From: Polaribacter vadi
GTDB lineage: Bacteria; Bacteroidota; Bacteroidia; Flavobacteriales; Flavobacteriaceae
DNA length: 64,000 nucleotides
Assembly: GCF_001761365.1 (NCBI RefSeq)
Contig: NZ_CP017477.1
Coordinates: 1,014,501 to 1,078,500 of the forward strand
Reading direction: 5' to 3'
In this document: piece after piece, positions 25,980 through 36,944 of the stretch
How the letters are laid out: the number at the start of each line of letters is the position of its first letter
Position numbering within the stretch: the first letter of the stretch is position 1
The notes under the pieces: model-generated
What the model was told of the DNA's origin: nothing
What the model saw: only the letters and a program-made list of their open reading frames with translations
The model's database searches: none
Made by a program: the position numbers and the translations under genes

Positions 25980-28529
25980 TTACTCTTTATTATCTTCTGT
26001 ATCATTTTCAATATCCGTGCCATTTTCTGTTTGTTCTTCAGAATTAGTATCAATAGCCTCTAAGTTTTCATCCTCTGCTTCTACCTCTTCATCTTCATGC
26101 ATCACTTTAGCTACAGCAGCAATACTGTCATCTTCTTTGATCTTAATTAAACGAACACCTTGTGTTGCACGCCCCATAACACGTAAATCTTCTACAGCCA
26201 TTCTAATGGTTAAGCCAGATTTATTAATAATCATTAAATCATTAGAATCATCAACATTTTTAATCGCTACTAAATTACCTGTTTTTTCAGAAATGTTAAG
26301 CGTTTTAACACCTTTACCTCCTCTATTGGTAATTCTATAATCCTCTAGTTTAGAACGTTTTCCATATCCTTTTTCAGAAACCACTAAAATATTGCTTTCC
26401 ATATCGTTTACAGCAACCATACCAATTACTTCATCATTTTCATGTTGTAAAGTTATTCCACGAACTCCAGAAGCTGTTCTTCCCATTGGTCTTGTTTTTG
26501 CTTCTTCAAAACGAATCGATTTCCCAGATGCTAAAGCCAACATTACTTGACTATCTCCTGTTGTTAATTTTGCTGATAATAATTCATCACCTTCTTTGAT
26601 AGTGATTGCATTAATACCATTTGTTCTTGGACGCGAATATTGCTCTAAAGAAGTCTTTTTAACTTGACCTTTTTTGGTAGCCATAATTACATAATGACTA
26701 TTAATGTATTCTTCGTCTTTTAAATCTTGTGTTACTAAAAATGCTTTTACAGAATCATCAGGTTCTATATTGATTAAGTTCTGCATTGCTCTACCTTTGG
26801 TGTTTTTACCACCTTCAGGAATTTCATACACACGCATCCAGAATACTTTTCCTTTTTGTGTAAAGAACATCATATATTGATGATTTGTACCAACAAATAA
26901 ATGCTCTAAGAAATCTTCATTTCTTGTAGTTGCTCCTTTTTGACCTCTACCTCCTCTATTTTGAACTTTATATTCATCTAAATTTGTACGTTTTAAATAT
27001 CCAGCATTAGAGATTGTTACCACAACTTTTGTGTCAGGAATCATATCTTCAATACGCATATCACCTCCAGCATATTCTATAATAGATCTACGCTCATCAC
27101 CATACTTATCTTTAATATGTAATAATTCTTCTTTGATAATTTCATAACGTCTTGATTCGTTCGCTAAAATATCTTTCAAATCCGTAATTGTTAACATAAT
27201 TTCGTCAAACTCTGCACGTAATTTGTCTTGCTCTAAACCTGTTAGTTGACGCAAACGCATTTCTACAATTGCCTTTGCTTGAATTTCAGTCAACTCAAAA
27301 CGTTCAATTAAACTTTCTCTAGCCTCATCTGCATTACCAGAAGCTCTAATTATTTTTATAACTTCATCAATATTATCTGAAGCAATAATTAATCCTTCTA
27401 AAATATGCGCTCTAGCTTCTGCTTTCTTTAATAAAAATTCTGTTCTACGAACAATAACTTCATGTCTGTGTTCAACAAAATAATGTATTAATTGTTTTAG
27501 ATTTAATTGTTCTGGTCTTCCTTTTACTAAGGCAATATTATTTACACTAAAAGAAGTTTGTAGTTGAGTGTATTTAAATAATTTGTTTAATACGATATTA
27601 GGAATTGCATCACGCTTTAAAATATAGACAATTCGCATTCCATTTCTATCAGACTCATCACGAATATTGGCAATACCAGAAAGTTTTTTCTCGTTTACCA
27701 AATCAGCAGTTTTCTTGATCATGTCTGCTTTATTCACTTGGTAAGGAATTTCAGTTACAATAATGCACTCACGTCCTTTTATCTCTTCAATAATAGCTTT
27801 TGCACGCATAACAATACGTCCACGACCTGTATGAAAAGCCTCTCTAACACCATCATAACCATAAATTATTCCACCTGTTGGAAAATCTGGTGCAGTTATA
27901 TGTTGCATTAACTCATCAATCTCAATATCGTTATTATCAATATAAGCAATGGTTCCGTTAATAACTTCTGTTAAGTTATGAGGTGCCATATTTGTAGCCA
28001 TACCAACAGCAATTCCTGAAGCTCCATTTACCAATAGATTAGGAATCTTAGTTGGTAAAACAGTAGGTTCTTGCAAAGTATCATCGAAATTTAAACGATG
28101 ATCTACAGTATCTTTTTCAATATCAGCCAACATATCTTCTGATATTTTTTGCATTCTAACCTCTGTATAACGCATTGCTGCAGGCGAATCTCCATCTACA
28201 GAACCAAAGTTTCCTTGGCCATCAACCATCATGTAACGTACACTCCAACTCTGTGCCATACGCACCATAGAATCGTACACAGAAGTATCTCCATGAGGAT
28301 GATACTTTCCTAAAACTTCCCCAACAATTCTTGCAGACTTCTTGTAAGACCCTGTTGCTTTAATTCCTAACTCGTGCATACCATACAAAACTCTTCTATG
28401 AACTGGTTTTAAACCATCTCTAACATCTGGCAATGCTCTTGAAACTATTACTGACATTGAATAATCAATGTATGCAGATTTCATCTGCTCTTCAATATTA
28501 ATTGGAATTAATTTTTCCCCTTCTGACAT
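25980..28529 (-). CDS. gyrA: DNA gyrase subunit A
   Basis: The 849-residue protein shows the whole GyrA layout. The N-terminal breakage-reunion domain has [16 protein letters not shown], the quinolone-region block [17 protein letters not shown] and the catalytic Tyr in [10 protein letters not shown] (about 121). The C-terminal six-bladed beta-pinwheel carries the GyrA box [10 protein letters not shown] (about 531-540), which separates gyrase from topoisomerase IV. The tail is a very acidic Glu/Asp/Asn stretch. The Thr in GDTS at the position of E. coli Ser83 is the usual wild type in some flavobacteria, so I do not read it as resistance. Confidence 0.97.
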   Translation of the reverse strand: MSEGEKLIPINIEEQMKSAYIDYSMSVIVSRALPDVRDGLKPVHRRVLYGMHELGIKATGSYKKSARIVGEVLGKYHPHGDTSVYDSMVRMAQSWSVRYMMVDGQGNFGSVDGDSPAAMRYTEVRMQKISEDMLADIEKDTVDHRLNFDDTLQEPTVLPTKIPNLLVNGASGIAVGMATNMAPHNLTEVINGTIAYIDNNDIEIDELMQHITAPDFPTGGIIYGYDGVREAFHTGRGRIVMRAKAIIEEIKGRECIIVTEIPYQVNKADMIKKTADLVNEKKLSGIANIRDESDRNGMRIVYILKRDAIPNIVLNKLFKYTQLQTSFSVNNIALVKGRPEQLNLKQLIHYFVEHRHEVIVRRTEFLLKKAEARAHILEGLIIASDNIDEVIKIIRASGNADEARESLIERFELTEIQAKAIVEMRLRQLTGLEQDKLRAEFDEIMLTITDLKDILANESRRYEIIKEELLHIKDKYGDERRSIIEYAGGDMRIEDMIPDTKVVVTISNAGYLKRTNLDEYKVQNRGGRGQKGATTRNEDFLEHLFVGTNHQYMMFFTQKGKVFWMRVYEIPEGGKNTKGRAMQNLINIEPDDSVKAFLVTQDLKDEEYINSHYVIMATKKGQVKKTSLEQYSRPRTNGINAITIKEGDELLSAKLTTGDSQVMLALASGKSIRFEEAKTRPMGRTASGVRGITLQHENDEVIGMVAVNDMESNILVVSEKGYGKRSKLEDYRITNRGGKGVKTLNISEKTGNLVAIKNVDDSNDLMIINKSGLTIRMAVEDLRVMGRATQGVRLIKIKEDDSIAAVAKVMHEDEEVEAEDENLEAIDTNSEEQTENGTDIENDTEDNKE

Positions 28530-28728
28530 ATATAATTCTTATTAGTATTTATCCAAATTTTTAAAACAAGGCAAGATACTATTTCTTACAGTATCTACAA
28601 AGGTTTTATCGACTGTAAAACATCATAGTTATCAACATTTTTTGATAATTTTTAACAGTCTTTTATTTGTTTCATTTGTAATAGTTTTATACCTTTAATT
28701 TATTAGTCAGTTTGTCAGTTTTTTATAT

Positions 28729-28744
28729 TGGCATCTTTTTTGTA
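28729..28744 (+). promoter_or_regulatory. Sigma-54-like promoter candidate of clpC
   Basis: TGGCAT-CTTTT-TTGTA keeps the GG of -24, the 5-bp spacer and the TTG of the -12 element, differing from TGGCAC-N5-TTGCA at two positions. It lies 49 bp before the clpC ATG and after the T-rich stretch GTCAGTTTTTTATA. It is weaker than the site at 4341. Confidence 0.4.
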
Positions 28745-28792
28745 ATTATGTAAAAAAGAAAGAGACTAATTTTACCTCAAGACAAAAGAAAT

Positions 28793-31360
28793 ATGGACGA
28801 TAATTTTTCACCAAAAGTAAGAGATGTAATCACCTTCAGTAAAGAAGAAGCCTTAAGATTAGGGCATGAATTTATTGGAACAGAACATCTTTTATTAGGT
28901 TTAATAAGAAAAGGGGATGGAAAAGCAATTGAGATATTAACAGCATTTGATGTTGATTTAATTTTGCTGCGTAAAAAGTTAGAGCAACTAAACCCATCTA
29001 ACCCAACATTTATAGAAAACACAGACAAACCTAGTTTACGCTTAACAAGGCAAGCTGAAAAAGCTCTAAAAACTACTTTTTTAGAAGCTAAATTATATCA
29101 AAGTGAAGCTATTGATACAGCTCATTTACTACTTTGTATTTTAAGAAATGAAAACGACCCAACTACAAAGTTGATTCAGAAATATCATGTAAATTATGAT
29201 GAAGCAAAAGCTTTATACAAACAATTACATGTAGATGATGTTGATGATGCTATTTTACCAACAAACCCAATTGCAGAAACGCCTTCTGATGATAGTTATC
29301 CGTCAGAAAAATCAAATCCTTTTGAACAACAAAAAGGAAAAACCATCAAAAAATCGAAAACACCTGTTTTAGATAATTTTGGTAGAGATTTAACAGATTT
29401 AGCAGAAAAAGGAAAACTAGATCCTGTTGTGGGTCGTCAAAAAGAAATTGAGCGTGTTTCGCAAATTTTAAGTCGAAGAAAAAAGAACAATCCAATGTTA
29501 ATTGGAGAACCTGGAGTTGGTAAATCTGCCATTGCTGAAGGTTTAGCGTTGCGAATTGTAGATAGAAAAGTATCTAGAATTTTGTTTGATAAACGTATTG
29601 TTTCTTTAGATTTAGCAAGTTTGGTTGCTGGTACAAAATATAGAGGTCAGTTTGAAGAACGCATGAAAGCCTTAATGAACGAGCTTGAAAAGAATGATGA
29701 TATTATTCTTTTTATTGATGAAATTCATACCATAGTTGGTGCTGGAGGAGCCACTGGTTCTTTGGATGCTTCTAACATGTTAAAACCTGCTTTGGCAAGA
29801 GGCGAAATACAATGTATTGGTGCTACAACTTTAGATGAATTTAGAACAAATATCGAAAAAGATGGTGCTTTAGAACGTCGTTTTCAAAAGGTAATTGTAG
29901 AACCAACTTCTGTAGAAGAAACTATTCAGATTTTACAAAATATTAAAAATAAATATGAGGAACATCATCATGTAAATTATACAGATGATGCTATTGAAGC
30001 GTGTGTAAAATTAACGAACAGATATATGACTGATCGTTATTTACCAGACAAAGCCATTGATGCTTTAGATGAAGCTGGTTCTCGAATTCATATCACAAAT
30101 ATTATTGTTCCTAAACAAGTTTTGGAATTAGAATCTCAATTAGAAATAATTCGCGATTTAAAAACAAAAGCCGTTAATGGACAAAAATATGAGGAAGCTG
30201 CCAAGTTAAGAGACGATGAAAAGAACATGGAAGCTGCTTTAAATTCTGCTCAAAAACAATGGGAAGATGACTCTAAATTAAACAGAGAAATTGTTACTGA
30301 AGATAATGTTGCAGAAGTAGTTTCTATGATGACAGGAATTCCTGTTAACAGAGTTGCAGAAGCAGAAAGCCACAGATTGCATGAATTACCTGCCATGATT
30401 AAAGGTAAAGTAGTTGGGCAAGATGAAGCTGTTACCAAAGTTGTAAAAGCGATTCAAAGAAATAGAGTTGGTCTAAAAGACCCTAACAAACCAATTGGTT
30501 CTTTTATTTTCTTAGGACAAACTGGTGTTGGTAAAACGCAATTAGCAAAAGTTTTAGCACGTGAATTATTTGATTCTGACGATTCTTTAATTAGAATTGA
30601 TATGAGTGAATATATGGAGAAATTTGCAATTTCTCGTTTAATTGGTGCACCTCCAGGATATGTAGGTTATGAAGAAGGTGGACAATTAACAGAAAAAGTT
30701 CGTAGAAAACCGTATTCTGTAATCTTGTTAGATGAAATTGAAAAAGCGCATCCAGATGTATTTAATATGTTATTACAAATTTTAGATGATGGACATATTA
30801 CTGATAGTCTAGGACGTAAAATCGATTTTAGAAATACCATTATTATCATGACTTCTAACATTGGAGCTCGTCAATTAAAAGATTTTGGTGGTGGAGTTGG
30901 TTTTGGAACTTCCTCTAAAGCTGCACAAGCAGATGAATATGCAAAAGGAATTATTGAAGGAGCTTTAAAGAAATCTTTTGCACCAGAATTCTTAAACAGA
31001 ATTGATGATGTTATTGTTTTTAATGCTTTAGAAAGAGAAGATATTCATTCTATTATTGATATTGAATTAGACAAACTTTTAAACAGAATATTAGATTTAG
31101 GCTATACTTTAAACTTAAGTGAAAAAGCAAAAGATTATATTGCAGATAAAGGTTTCGATAAAAAATATGGTGCAAGACCATTAAAAAGAGCCATTCAGAA
31201 ATATATTGAAGATGCTTTAGCTGAAGAAATTGTAAACTCCAACCTTACTGAAGGAGATGTGATTGCAATGGATTTAGACGAAGATAAGAATGAGCTTACC
31301 ATAAATATTGTAAAAGGTGAAAAGAAGAAAGAAACTAGAACAGAAAGTAATTCTAAATAG
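28793..31360 (+). CDS. clpC: ATP-dependent Clp protease ATPase subunit ClpC
   Basis: The 855-residue Hsp100 unfoldase has two Clp-N repeats (about residues 5-145), AAA-1 with Walker A GEPGVGKS (about 240) and Walker [10 protein letters not shown] (about 306), and AAA-2 with GQTGVGKTQ (about 577) and [13 protein letters not shown]. The middle contains a UVR motif ([18 protein letters not shown], about 463-480), which marks ClpC rather than ClpB or ClpA. It feeds unfolded proteins to ClpP. It is divergent from gyrA, with a possible sigma-54-type promoter and a terminator at 31382. Confidence 0.95.
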   Translation: MDDNFSPKVRDVITFSKEEALRLGHEFIGTEHLLLGLIRKGDGKAIEILTAFDVDLILLRKKLEQLNPSNPTFIENTDKPSLRLTRQAEKALKTTFLEAKLYQSEAIDTAHLLLCILRNENDPTTKLIQKYHVNYDEAKALYKQLHVDDVDDAILPTNPIAETPSDDSYPSEKSNPFEQQKGKTIKKSKTPVLDNFGRDLTDLAEKGKLDPVVGRQKEIERVSQILSRRKKNNPMLIGEPGVGKSAIAEGLALRIVDRKVSRILFDKRIVSLDLASLVAGTKYRGQFEERMKALMNELEKNDDIILFIDEIHTIVGAGGATGSLDASNMLKPALARGEIQCIGATTLDEFRTNIEKDGALERRFQKVIVEPTSVEETIQILQNIKNKYEEHHHVNYTDDAIEACVKLTNRYMTDRYLPDKAIDALDEAGSRIHITNIIVPKQVLELESQLEIIRDLKTKAVNGQKYEEAAKLRDDEKNMEAALNSAQKQWEDDSKLNREIVTEDNVAEVVSMMTGIPVNRVAEAESHRLHELPAMIKGKVVGQDEAVTKVVKAIQRNRVGLKDPNKPIGSFIFLGQTGVGKTQLAKVLARELFDSDDSLIRIDMSEYMEKFAISRLIGAPPGYVGYEEGGQLTEKVRRKPYSVILLDEIEKAHPDVFNMLLQILDDGHITDSLGRKIDFRNTIIIMTSNIGARQLKDFGGGVGFGTSSKAAQADEYAKGIIEGALKKSFAPEFLNRIDDVIVFNALEREDIHSIIDIELDKLLNRILDLGYTLNLSEKAKDYIADKGFDKKYGARPLKRAIQKYIEDALAEEIVNSNLTEGDVIAMDLDEDKNELTINIVKGEKKKETRTESNSK

Positions 31361-31381
31361 TATTTCTTTTTTAATTGATAT

Positions 31382-31409
31382 AAAAACTCGCATTTATTGC
31401 GAGTTTTTT
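31382..31409 (+). terminator. Terminator of clpC
   Basis: AACTCGCA (31385-31392) and TGCGAGTT (31398-31405) around TTTAT, then T residues to 31409; A-rich on the other side. Confidence 0.85.
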
Positions 31410-31465
31410 GTTTTGGTTTAGTTTGATAGTTTATTAAAAATAGTAATCTTAGATAGTAAACAAAA

Positions 31466-31490
31466 AAACGCTTGGAAAATCCAAGCGTTT
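31466..31490 (-). terminator. Terminator of the E2 gene
   Basis: AAACGCTTGGA (31466-31476) pairs perfectly with TCCAAGCGTTT (31480-31490); the minus side ends in U-rich sequence (A7 on the plus strand). It lies 23 bp after the stop at 31514. Confidence 0.88.
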
Positions 31491-31513
31491 TATAATTTAT
31501 ATGAATTGTTAAT

Positions 31514-32842
31514 CTAAAAATCAGCGTTTACATCCCAAGCTTCTAGAATATCTTTTAAAGTTTTAATAAACATTCCACCTAAAGCACCATTTACAACTCT
31601 ATGATCATAAGAATGAGAAACAAACATTTTTTGTCTGATTCCAATAAAATCTCCTTCTGGAGTTTCAATAACTGCTGGTACTTTTCTAATAGCTCCTAAA
31701 GCTAAAATAGCAACTTGCGGTTGGTTAATTATTGGTGTTCCCATTACAGAACCAAAACTACCAACATTCGTAACTGTATAAGTTCCACCTTGAATTTCAT
31801 CTGGTTTTAAAGCGTTATTTCTTGCTCTATTTGCCAAATCGTTCACAGCTTTTGTCATCCCTACTAAATTCAACTGGTCTGCATTTTTAATTACAGGCAC
31901 AATTAAATTTCCATCAGGTAAAGCAGCAGCCATTCCTAAATTTATATTTTTCTTTTTAATGATGCTATCGCCATTTAAAGCAATATTTATCATTGGATAT
32001 TTTTTTATGGTTGCAGCAATTGCATGCATCAAAATTGGCGTAAAAGTTAGTTTTTCTCCTTCTCTTTTTAAGAAAGCATCTTTTACTTTACCTCTCCATT
32101 TTACAATATTGGACACATCAATTTCAATAAACGATTGTACATGAGCAGAAGTCTGAACAGAATCTACCATGTGTTTTGCAATCAATTTACCCATTCTGCT
32201 CATTTCAATGATTTCATCACCTCCATTAACAGAAACAGGACTTACTTTTGAAACCGTTTTTTCAGCAACTTTTTCAGTTGATTTTGGAGTTTCAACCTTA
32301 GCTGAAGTTTCTTTTTGAGTTCCTGTACCTTTATTTTTTAAGTACAATAAAATATCGTCTTTTGTTACTCTATTATCTTTTCCTGTTCCAGAAATTGTTT
32401 CTAATTCGTCCATAGAAACTCCTTCTTTTTGAGCAATATTTCTTACTAAAGGCGAATAAAATTTACCAGAATCGGAGTTTTTAGCAATTGGAGTTTCTAC
32501 AACTTCAGCAGCTTTTTCGATTGTCTTCTCTACTTCCTTAACTTCTTTTAAAGTTTCCTCACCCTTTTTTGGAGCAGCATTTTCTATATTAGAATCTCCT
32601 CCATCAGTTTCTATCAAAGCAATTGTTTCACCAACAGCAACAACTTCATCTTTTTGAAAACGAATTTCAATCAACTTCCCTTCTACTTCACTTGGCACTT
32701 CAGAATCTACTTTATCAGTTGCAATTTCTACAACAGCTTCATCCAATTCAATAGTATCACCAACCTCTTTTAACCAAGAAGTGATTGTTGCTTCTGCAAC
32801 ACTTTCGCCCATTTTAGGGAGTTTTAATTCAAAAATTGCCAT
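31514..32842 (-). CDS. 2-oxoacid dehydrogenase complex E2 component (dihydrolipoamide acyltransferase)
   Basis: The 442-residue protein has one N-terminal lipoyl domain with the lipoylated Lys in EIATDKVDSEVPSE (about residue 43), a Glu/Lys-rich linker, a peripheral E1/E3-binding domain (SPLVRNIAQKEGVSMDEL ... GTGKDNRVTKDDIL, about 133-168) and the catalytic acyltransferase core ending in SHSYDHRVVNGALGG. The last motif has Asn where most E2s have Asp (HRVVDG); this variant occurs in branched-chain or 2-oxoisovalerate E2s. No E1 or E3 gene is in the window, so substrate (pyruvate or branched-chain acids) is open. Confidence 0.9.
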   Translation of the reverse strand: MAIFELKLPKMGESVAEATITSWLKEVGDTIELDEAVVEIATDKVDSEVPSEVEGKLIEIRFQKDEVVAVGETIALIETDGGDSNIENAAPKKGEETLKEVKEVEKTIEKAAEVVETPIAKNSDSGKFYSPLVRNIAQKEGVSMDELETISGTGKDNRVTKDDILLYLKNKGTGTQKETSAKVETPKSTEKVAEKTVSKVSPVSVNGGDEIIEMSRMGKLIAKHMVDSVQTSAHVQSFIEIDVSNIVKWRGKVKDAFLKREGEKLTFTPILMHAIAATIKKYPMINIALNGDSIIKKKNINLGMAAALPDGNLIVPVIKNADQLNLVGMTKAVNDLANRARNNALKPDEIQGGTYTVTNVGSFGSVMGTPIINQPQVAILALGAIRKVPAVIETPEGDFIGIRQKMFVSHSYDHRVVNGALGGMFIKTLKDILEAWDVNADF

Positions 32843-33112
32843 TTTATCTGTTTTAAGAGATTGTAAAAGTACAAAAAAGGGATGATTTTACATTTAAATA
32901 TATCATAAAAAAAAGCAGTTTGAAAATTAATATTTTTAAACTATTCTTATTTTTAAATTAAAAAAAATGTTTATTTTGTTTTATTTGATATATAAACTGC
33001 ACTTATTTTACGAAATTCACATCAATATTTTTAAAACCTAAGAATCAATTTTTAAAATGTAATCTACTAAAAAACAAAAAACTTAAGGTTTCTATAAAGC
33101 AATATTGTAACA

Positions 33113-34015
33113 TTAAACCCAATCTTTAGGATTTTCTAAAACTGCCAAAAGTTTAGCTTCTTCTGAGTTTTCTTCTGGTTGATGATTGTATTTCCATTGC
33201 ACAACTGGTGGCAAACTCATTAAAATACTTTCAATTCTACCATTGGTTTTTAGGCCAAAAAGTGTTCCTCTATCGTGCACTAAATTAAACTCTACATACC
33301 TTCCTCTTCTTACTTCTTGCCAATCTTTATGTTCTTTTGTAAACTTTAATTGTTTTCTTTTTTCAACAATTGGCACATAGCTTTCTAAAAAACTATTCCC
33401 AACTTCTGTCACAAAATTGAATCGATCTTCAATTGAAAATTCTTCGTTTTCTTTTAAATAATCAAAAAACAAACCTCCAATTCCTCTTGCTTCGTTTCTG
33501 TGTGCATTCCAAAAATATTCGTCACATGTTTTTTTAAACTTCGGATAAAATTCTTGATGATGTTGATCACAAGCGGATTTACAAACCGTGTGAAAATGAG
33601 TTGCATCTTCATCAAACAAATAATAAGGTGTTAAATCTTGACCTCCACCAAACCATTGAGTTACAATATTTCCATCAGCATCGTACATTTCGAAATAGCG
33701 CCAATTTGCGTGTACTGTAGGTATAAACGGATTAATAGGATGCAAAACCAAACTTAACCCACAAGCAAAGAAATTACCTTCTTTTACTTTAAATTGATTT
33801 CTTAAAGCTTCAGGTAATTCACCATGAACTGCAGAAATATTTACACCTCCTTTTTCGAAGATTGCACCATTTTCTATCACTCTAGTTCTTCCTCCTCCAC
33901 CTTCTTTTCTTTCCCAAAGATCTTCCTCAAAGGTAGCTTTTCCATCTACTTTTTCTAAAGTTGATGTAATTGTATCTTGTAAGTTTTCTATGTATTTGTA
34001 AAATTTATTTTTCAT
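33113..34015 (-). CDS. hemF: Oxygen-dependent coproporphyrinogen III oxidase
   Basis: The 300-residue protein is full length for HemF. Diagnostic blocks are GGGGRTRVIENG-like glycine turn (about 38-48), VHANWRYFE (about 108-116), WFGGGQDLTPYYLFDED (about 125-141) and RRGRYVEFNLVHDRGT. It decarboxylates two propionates to vinyls using O2, implying heme synthesis under aerobic conditions. It is the last gene of the minus-strand heme cluster and its start overlaps the EI24 gene by 11 bp. Confidence 0.96.
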   Translation of the reverse strand: MKNKFYKYIENLQDTITSTLEKVDGKATFEEDLWERKEGGGGRTRVIENGAIFEKGGVNISAVHGELPEALRNQFKVKEGNFFACGLSLVLHPINPFIPTVHANWRYFEMYDADGNIVTQWFGGGQDLTPYYLFDEDATHFHTVCKSACDQHHQEFYPKFKKTCDEYFWNAHRNEARGIGGLFFDYLKENEEFSIEDRFNFVTEVGNSFLESYVPIVEKRKQLKFTKEHKDWQEVRRGRYVEFNLVHDRGTLFGLKTNGRIESILMSLPPVVQWKYNHQPEENSEEAKLLAVLENPKDWV

Positions 34016-34763
34016 AAACGATTTCGTGTTTGTTGTGCATCAATTTAACCGTTTTTTTAGATGCTGCTGTTACAGAAAGTGGTAAAACAATAATAATTCC
34101 AATAACAGGAATTAATAAAAAAAGCATAAATACAATTCCGTTTCCGATTGCAAAACCTTTATTTTTTCTAACAAAATTGATGCTTTCTTTATAGTTTAAA
34201 TGACGTTCTAAAGTATAATCCATATTTCCAAAACCTGCATAATATGCTTGAACTATAAATAATAAAATAGTTGAAAATATATTTACAATTGGAATAAATT
34301 TTAATAGTAAGATTGGAAATGTAAATAAAAGTTCGCGAATTAGATTTCTAACATTAATTCTGATTCCTCTTATTAATTGTTCTGTATTGCTTGTTTTTCT
34401 GTGTAAATGTTTTGTTTCTCCATAATAATGATGTTCAATTTTTTCTGAAACAGGACTCATAAATGGCGCAGAAAAAGCCATGATAATATGCTTGTATAAA
34501 ATTAAGCCAATAACCAAAACAATAATTCCGCCAACAAAATTACTAATGGCAGTAAAACCTTCTTTTCCCCAATCCCAAATCCATAATTTAGCAATTACGC
34601 CACCAACATTATCATATAAAACGTACACTTCTACTCCAATTAAAACCGCTGTTAGAATGCTTATTAGAATAGGAACTATAAAATACTTCCAGAGTTTTAA
34701 TTCAGAAATTAATGCAAAAGCACCTGTATATTCTTTAATTCCTAAAACAATGTTTTTTATCAT
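34005..34763 (-). CDS. EI24/CysZ-like multi-spanning membrane protein
   Basis: The 252-residue protein has four to five hydrophobic helices (about residues 28-50, 78-96, 148-170, 205-235) and the conserved HIIMAFSAPFMSPVSEKIE segment of the EI24 (CysZ) family; sulfate transport by E. coli CysZ is known, but that role is unproven here. Its end overlaps hemF by 11 bp and it starts 31 bp after the DUF6973-type gene, so it is in the heme operon, where it might move a heme intermediate or act independently. Confidence 0.8.
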   Translation of the reverse strand: MIKNIVLGIKEYTGAFALISELKLWKYFIVPILISILTAVLIGVEVYVLYDNVGGVIAKLWIWDWGKEGFTAISNFVGGIIVLVIGLILYKHIIMAFSAPFMSPVSEKIEHHYYGETKHLHRKTSNTEQLIRGIRINVRNLIRELLFTFPILLLKFIPIVNIFSTILLFIVQAYYAGFGNMDYTLERHLNYKESINFVRKNKGFAIGNGIVFMLFLLIPVIGIIIVLPLSVTAASKKTVKLMHNKHEIVYEK

Positions 34764-34794
34764 TTTCAGCTGATTTTTCTTTTCTAAAAATAAT

Positions 34795-35283
34795 TTATTT
34801 TTCTAAATAAACTAATTGGTTCTCTAAATTTTTAAATTCTGATGTATGTTTTACTTGAACTGCATTAGTAAATTCATTTTTTAAAGAAATTACAATCGTT
34901 TCTGTTGATTTTTCTTTTAAATCCAAAAACTTATTTCTACCAAATTGGTTATTGTGTAAATCCATAAGTCTTGCCATTTCTTTATTGGGCGAAAATTCTT
35001 CATGCCAATCTGTAATTATTTTTGTCCAATTTAAAACAGCTTCTACATCTGAACTAAATTTAGCACTTTCTTTTGCAATTAATATATTCCATAAAGCGTG
35101 ACGAAATGCGTTTGCTTTATTATCTTGATCATGAATACCTGGAAATTCTTTTTGCGCAATTCTAATTGTAAAATATGTTGCTTTTGCAGTCGCAAACATA
35201 AATAACGGATGTTGTAGAAACCATAGAAACAGAATCCACAGTTGTTTAAAATTTAAGCTTTTTATAATATTCCAAAATGACAT
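34795..35283 (-). CDS. DUF6973-type small protein
   Basis: The 162-residue protein has a hydrophobic N-terminus (about 15-40) and a helical core with KANAFRHALWN, a downstream Trp-His-Glu (TDWHEEFS) and MDLHNNQFGR. This spaced His/Asn pattern defines a small flavobacterial family annotated as DUF6973; a metal or nuclease-like role has not been shown. It follows hemE after a 210-bp gap filled by two repeats, and precedes the EI24 gene. Confidence 0.65.
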   Translation of the reverse strand: MSFWNIIKSLNFKQLWILFLWFLQHPLFMFATAKATYFTIRIAQKEFPGIHDQDNKANAFRHALWNILIAKESAKFSSDVEAVLNWTKIITDWHEEFSPNKEMARLMDLHNNQFGRNKFLDLKEKSTETIVISLKNEFTNAVQVKHTSEFKNLENQLVYLEK

Positions 35284-35349
35284 TTATAGTTTTTTTTGCT
35301 TTTAAGAAATTCTGAATTTGTTCTAAATTCTATTGACTGGCAAAAGTTT

Positions 35350-35429
35350 GCGTTAGCGATTGAAATGGCATCCTTTTGCCTTTTTTAGGCAAAAGATACA
35401 ATAGAAAGCGCGACCTTTTTAGGGAACGC
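35350..35429. repeat. Dispersed palindromic element in the heme cluster
   Basis: The segment opens GCGTTAGCGATTGAAATGG, has an internal hairpin CTTTTGCC (35373-35380) / GGCAAAAG (35388-35395), and closes with GCGCGACC...AGGGAACGC, so GCGTT and AACGC form the ends. It resembles a repeat common between genes of Flavobacteriaceae. Confidence 0.6.
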
Positions 35430-35442
35430 CAAAAATATTATA

Positions 35443-35479
35443 ATTATTGAAACCTGCAAGATTATTGAAACCTTGCAAG
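35443..35479. repeat. Direct repeat, two units of 18-19 bp
   Basis: ATTATTGAAACCTGCAAG (35443-35460) is repeated as ATTATTGAAACCTTGCAAG (35461-35479), just downstream of hemE. Confidence 0.8.
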
Positions 35480-35493
35480 ATTTTTGTGTTATT

Positions 35494-36525
35494 TTAAGAT
35501 GGACTCTTATACTCTTTTACAGCATCTATAAACGCTTTTGCATTGTCTAGAGGAATATTTGGCAAAATTCCATGTCCTAGATTTACAATATATTTATCTT
35601 TTCCAAATTCATTAATCATTTGCGTTACCATTTTTTTGATTTCTGATGGTGGAGAAAACAATCTTGTAGGATCGAAATTACCTTGCAAAGTAATATTACC
35701 TCCAGACAAATAACGTGCGTTTCTTGCAGAACACGTCCAATCTACACCCAAAGCAGAAGCTCCTGATTTAGCCATTTCGTTTAATGCAAACCAACAACCT
35801 TTTCCGAATGCAATTACAGGAATACTGTCTTTTAAAGCATCGATAATTTGCTGCATATATTGCCAAGAAAATTCTTGATAATCTACAGGAGATAACATGC
35901 CTCCCCAAGAATCAAACACCTGAACAGCATCTACTCCAGCTGCTACTTTTGCTTTTAAATACGCAATTGTTGTATCTGTAATTTTTTGCAATAAAGAATG
36001 TGCAACTACAGGATTTGTAAAACACAATTCTTTAGCTTTATCGAAGTTTTTAGAACCTTGACCTTGCACACAATAACATAAAATTGTCCAAGGTGAACCT
36101 GCAAAACCTATTAAAGGAACTTCATCATTTAGTTTTTCTTTGGTCGCTTTTATAGCATCCATTACATAGCCTAATGTATCTTGAATATCTGGAACAATTA
36201 CTGAATCTAAATCTTTTTGTGTACGAATTGGGTTTGGTAAATAAGGTCCAAAATTTGGTTTCATTTCCACATGAATATTCATGGCTTGTGGAATTACCAA
36301 AATATCTGAAAACAGAATTGCAGCATCCATACCATATCTTCTAATTGGCTGAACCGTAATTTCTGAAGCTAATTCTGGAGTTTGGCAACGTGTAAAAAAA
36401 TCGTATTTCTTTTTGATTTCTTGAAATTCTGGCAAATATCTACCTGCTTGTCTCATCATCCAAACTGGTGGTCTGTCTACAGTTTCTCCTTTTAAAGCTC
36501 TTAAAAATAAATCGTTTTTTATCAT
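35494..36525 (-). CDS. hemE: Uroporphyrinogen decarboxylase
   Basis: The 343-residue protein has both HemE signatures: [18 protein letters not shown] (about 18-35) and [16 protein letters not shown] (about 138-153), with conserved Asp and Tyr of the active cleft ([13 protein letters not shown]). It removes four carboxyls from uroporphyrinogen III to give coproporphyrinogen III. Its ATG overlaps the stop of the upstream membrane protein (4 bp, ATGA type), so the two are translationally coupled. Confidence 0.96.
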   Translation of the reverse strand: MIKNDLFLRALKGETVDRPPVWMMRQAGRYLPEFQEIKKKYDFFTRCQTPELASEITVQPIRRYGMDAAILFSDILVIPQAMNIHVEMKPNFGPYLPNPIRTQKDLDSVIVPDIQDTLGYVMDAIKATKEKLNDEVPLIGFAGSPWTILCYCVQGQGSKNFDKAKELCFTNPVVAHSLLQKITDTTIAYLKAKVAAGVDAVQVFDSWGGMLSPVDYQEFSWQYMQQIIDALKDSIPVIAFGKGCWFALNEMAKSGASALGVDWTCSARNARYLSGGNITLQGNFDPTRLFSPPSEIKKMVTQMINEFGKDKYIVNLGHGILPNIPLDNAKAFIDAVKEYKSPS

Positions 36526-36941
36526 GAATAAATAATTGTAATAATTTGTAAAATAAACCCTAACGTAAATAATATCGCAGCCGTTTTTAATAATGAGAAT
36601 CGAAAATTTTGATTAATAATTAATTTATTAAGCAAAGGAACAGATATTTTCTCATCCAGTATTTTTTGTATTTTTTTAGAGAGAATAAGAATTAATATAA
36701 GTATTAAAACTAAAGGAATTAAAATTTTTAAATTAAATTCATCTAATGTTTTAGGAGTTATAACTCCTATAATAGCGCCTAAAATAAACATTAAAATGGT
36801 GGGAATTGTTTTAATTCCTTTTCTAATAATAGCTTCTGCTTTTTGCAACCATTCACTCCCTAAAACCTCTGGTGCTGCAAACCAAAATGAAATAAATTGT
36901 AATGAAATTGAAACAATACTAGCTATTTTTATCCAGTCCAT
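36522..36941 (-). CDS. Four-helix membrane protein, function unknown
   Basis: The 139-residue protein has hydrophobic segments at about 5-25, 45-65, 70-88 and 115-137, without charged pockets or motifs that I recognise. It is tightly packed between hemL (3-bp gap) and hemE (4-bp overlap), so it belongs to the heme operon and may help membrane steps such as porphyrin handling; that is inference from position only. Confidence 0.7.
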   Translation of the reverse strand: MDWIKIASIVSISLQFISFWFAAPEVLGSEWLQKAEAIIRKGIKTIPTILMFILGAIIGVITPKTLDEFNLKILIPLVLILILILILSKKIQKILDEKISVPLLNKLIINQNFRFSLLKTAAILFTLGFILQIITIIYS

Positions 36942-36944
36942 TTT

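Noticed and set aside
28279..28330. Quinolone resistance mutation in gyrA (Thr at the Ser83 position)
   Set aside because: Thr is a known wild-type residue here in some flavobacteria, so resistance cannot be claimed.
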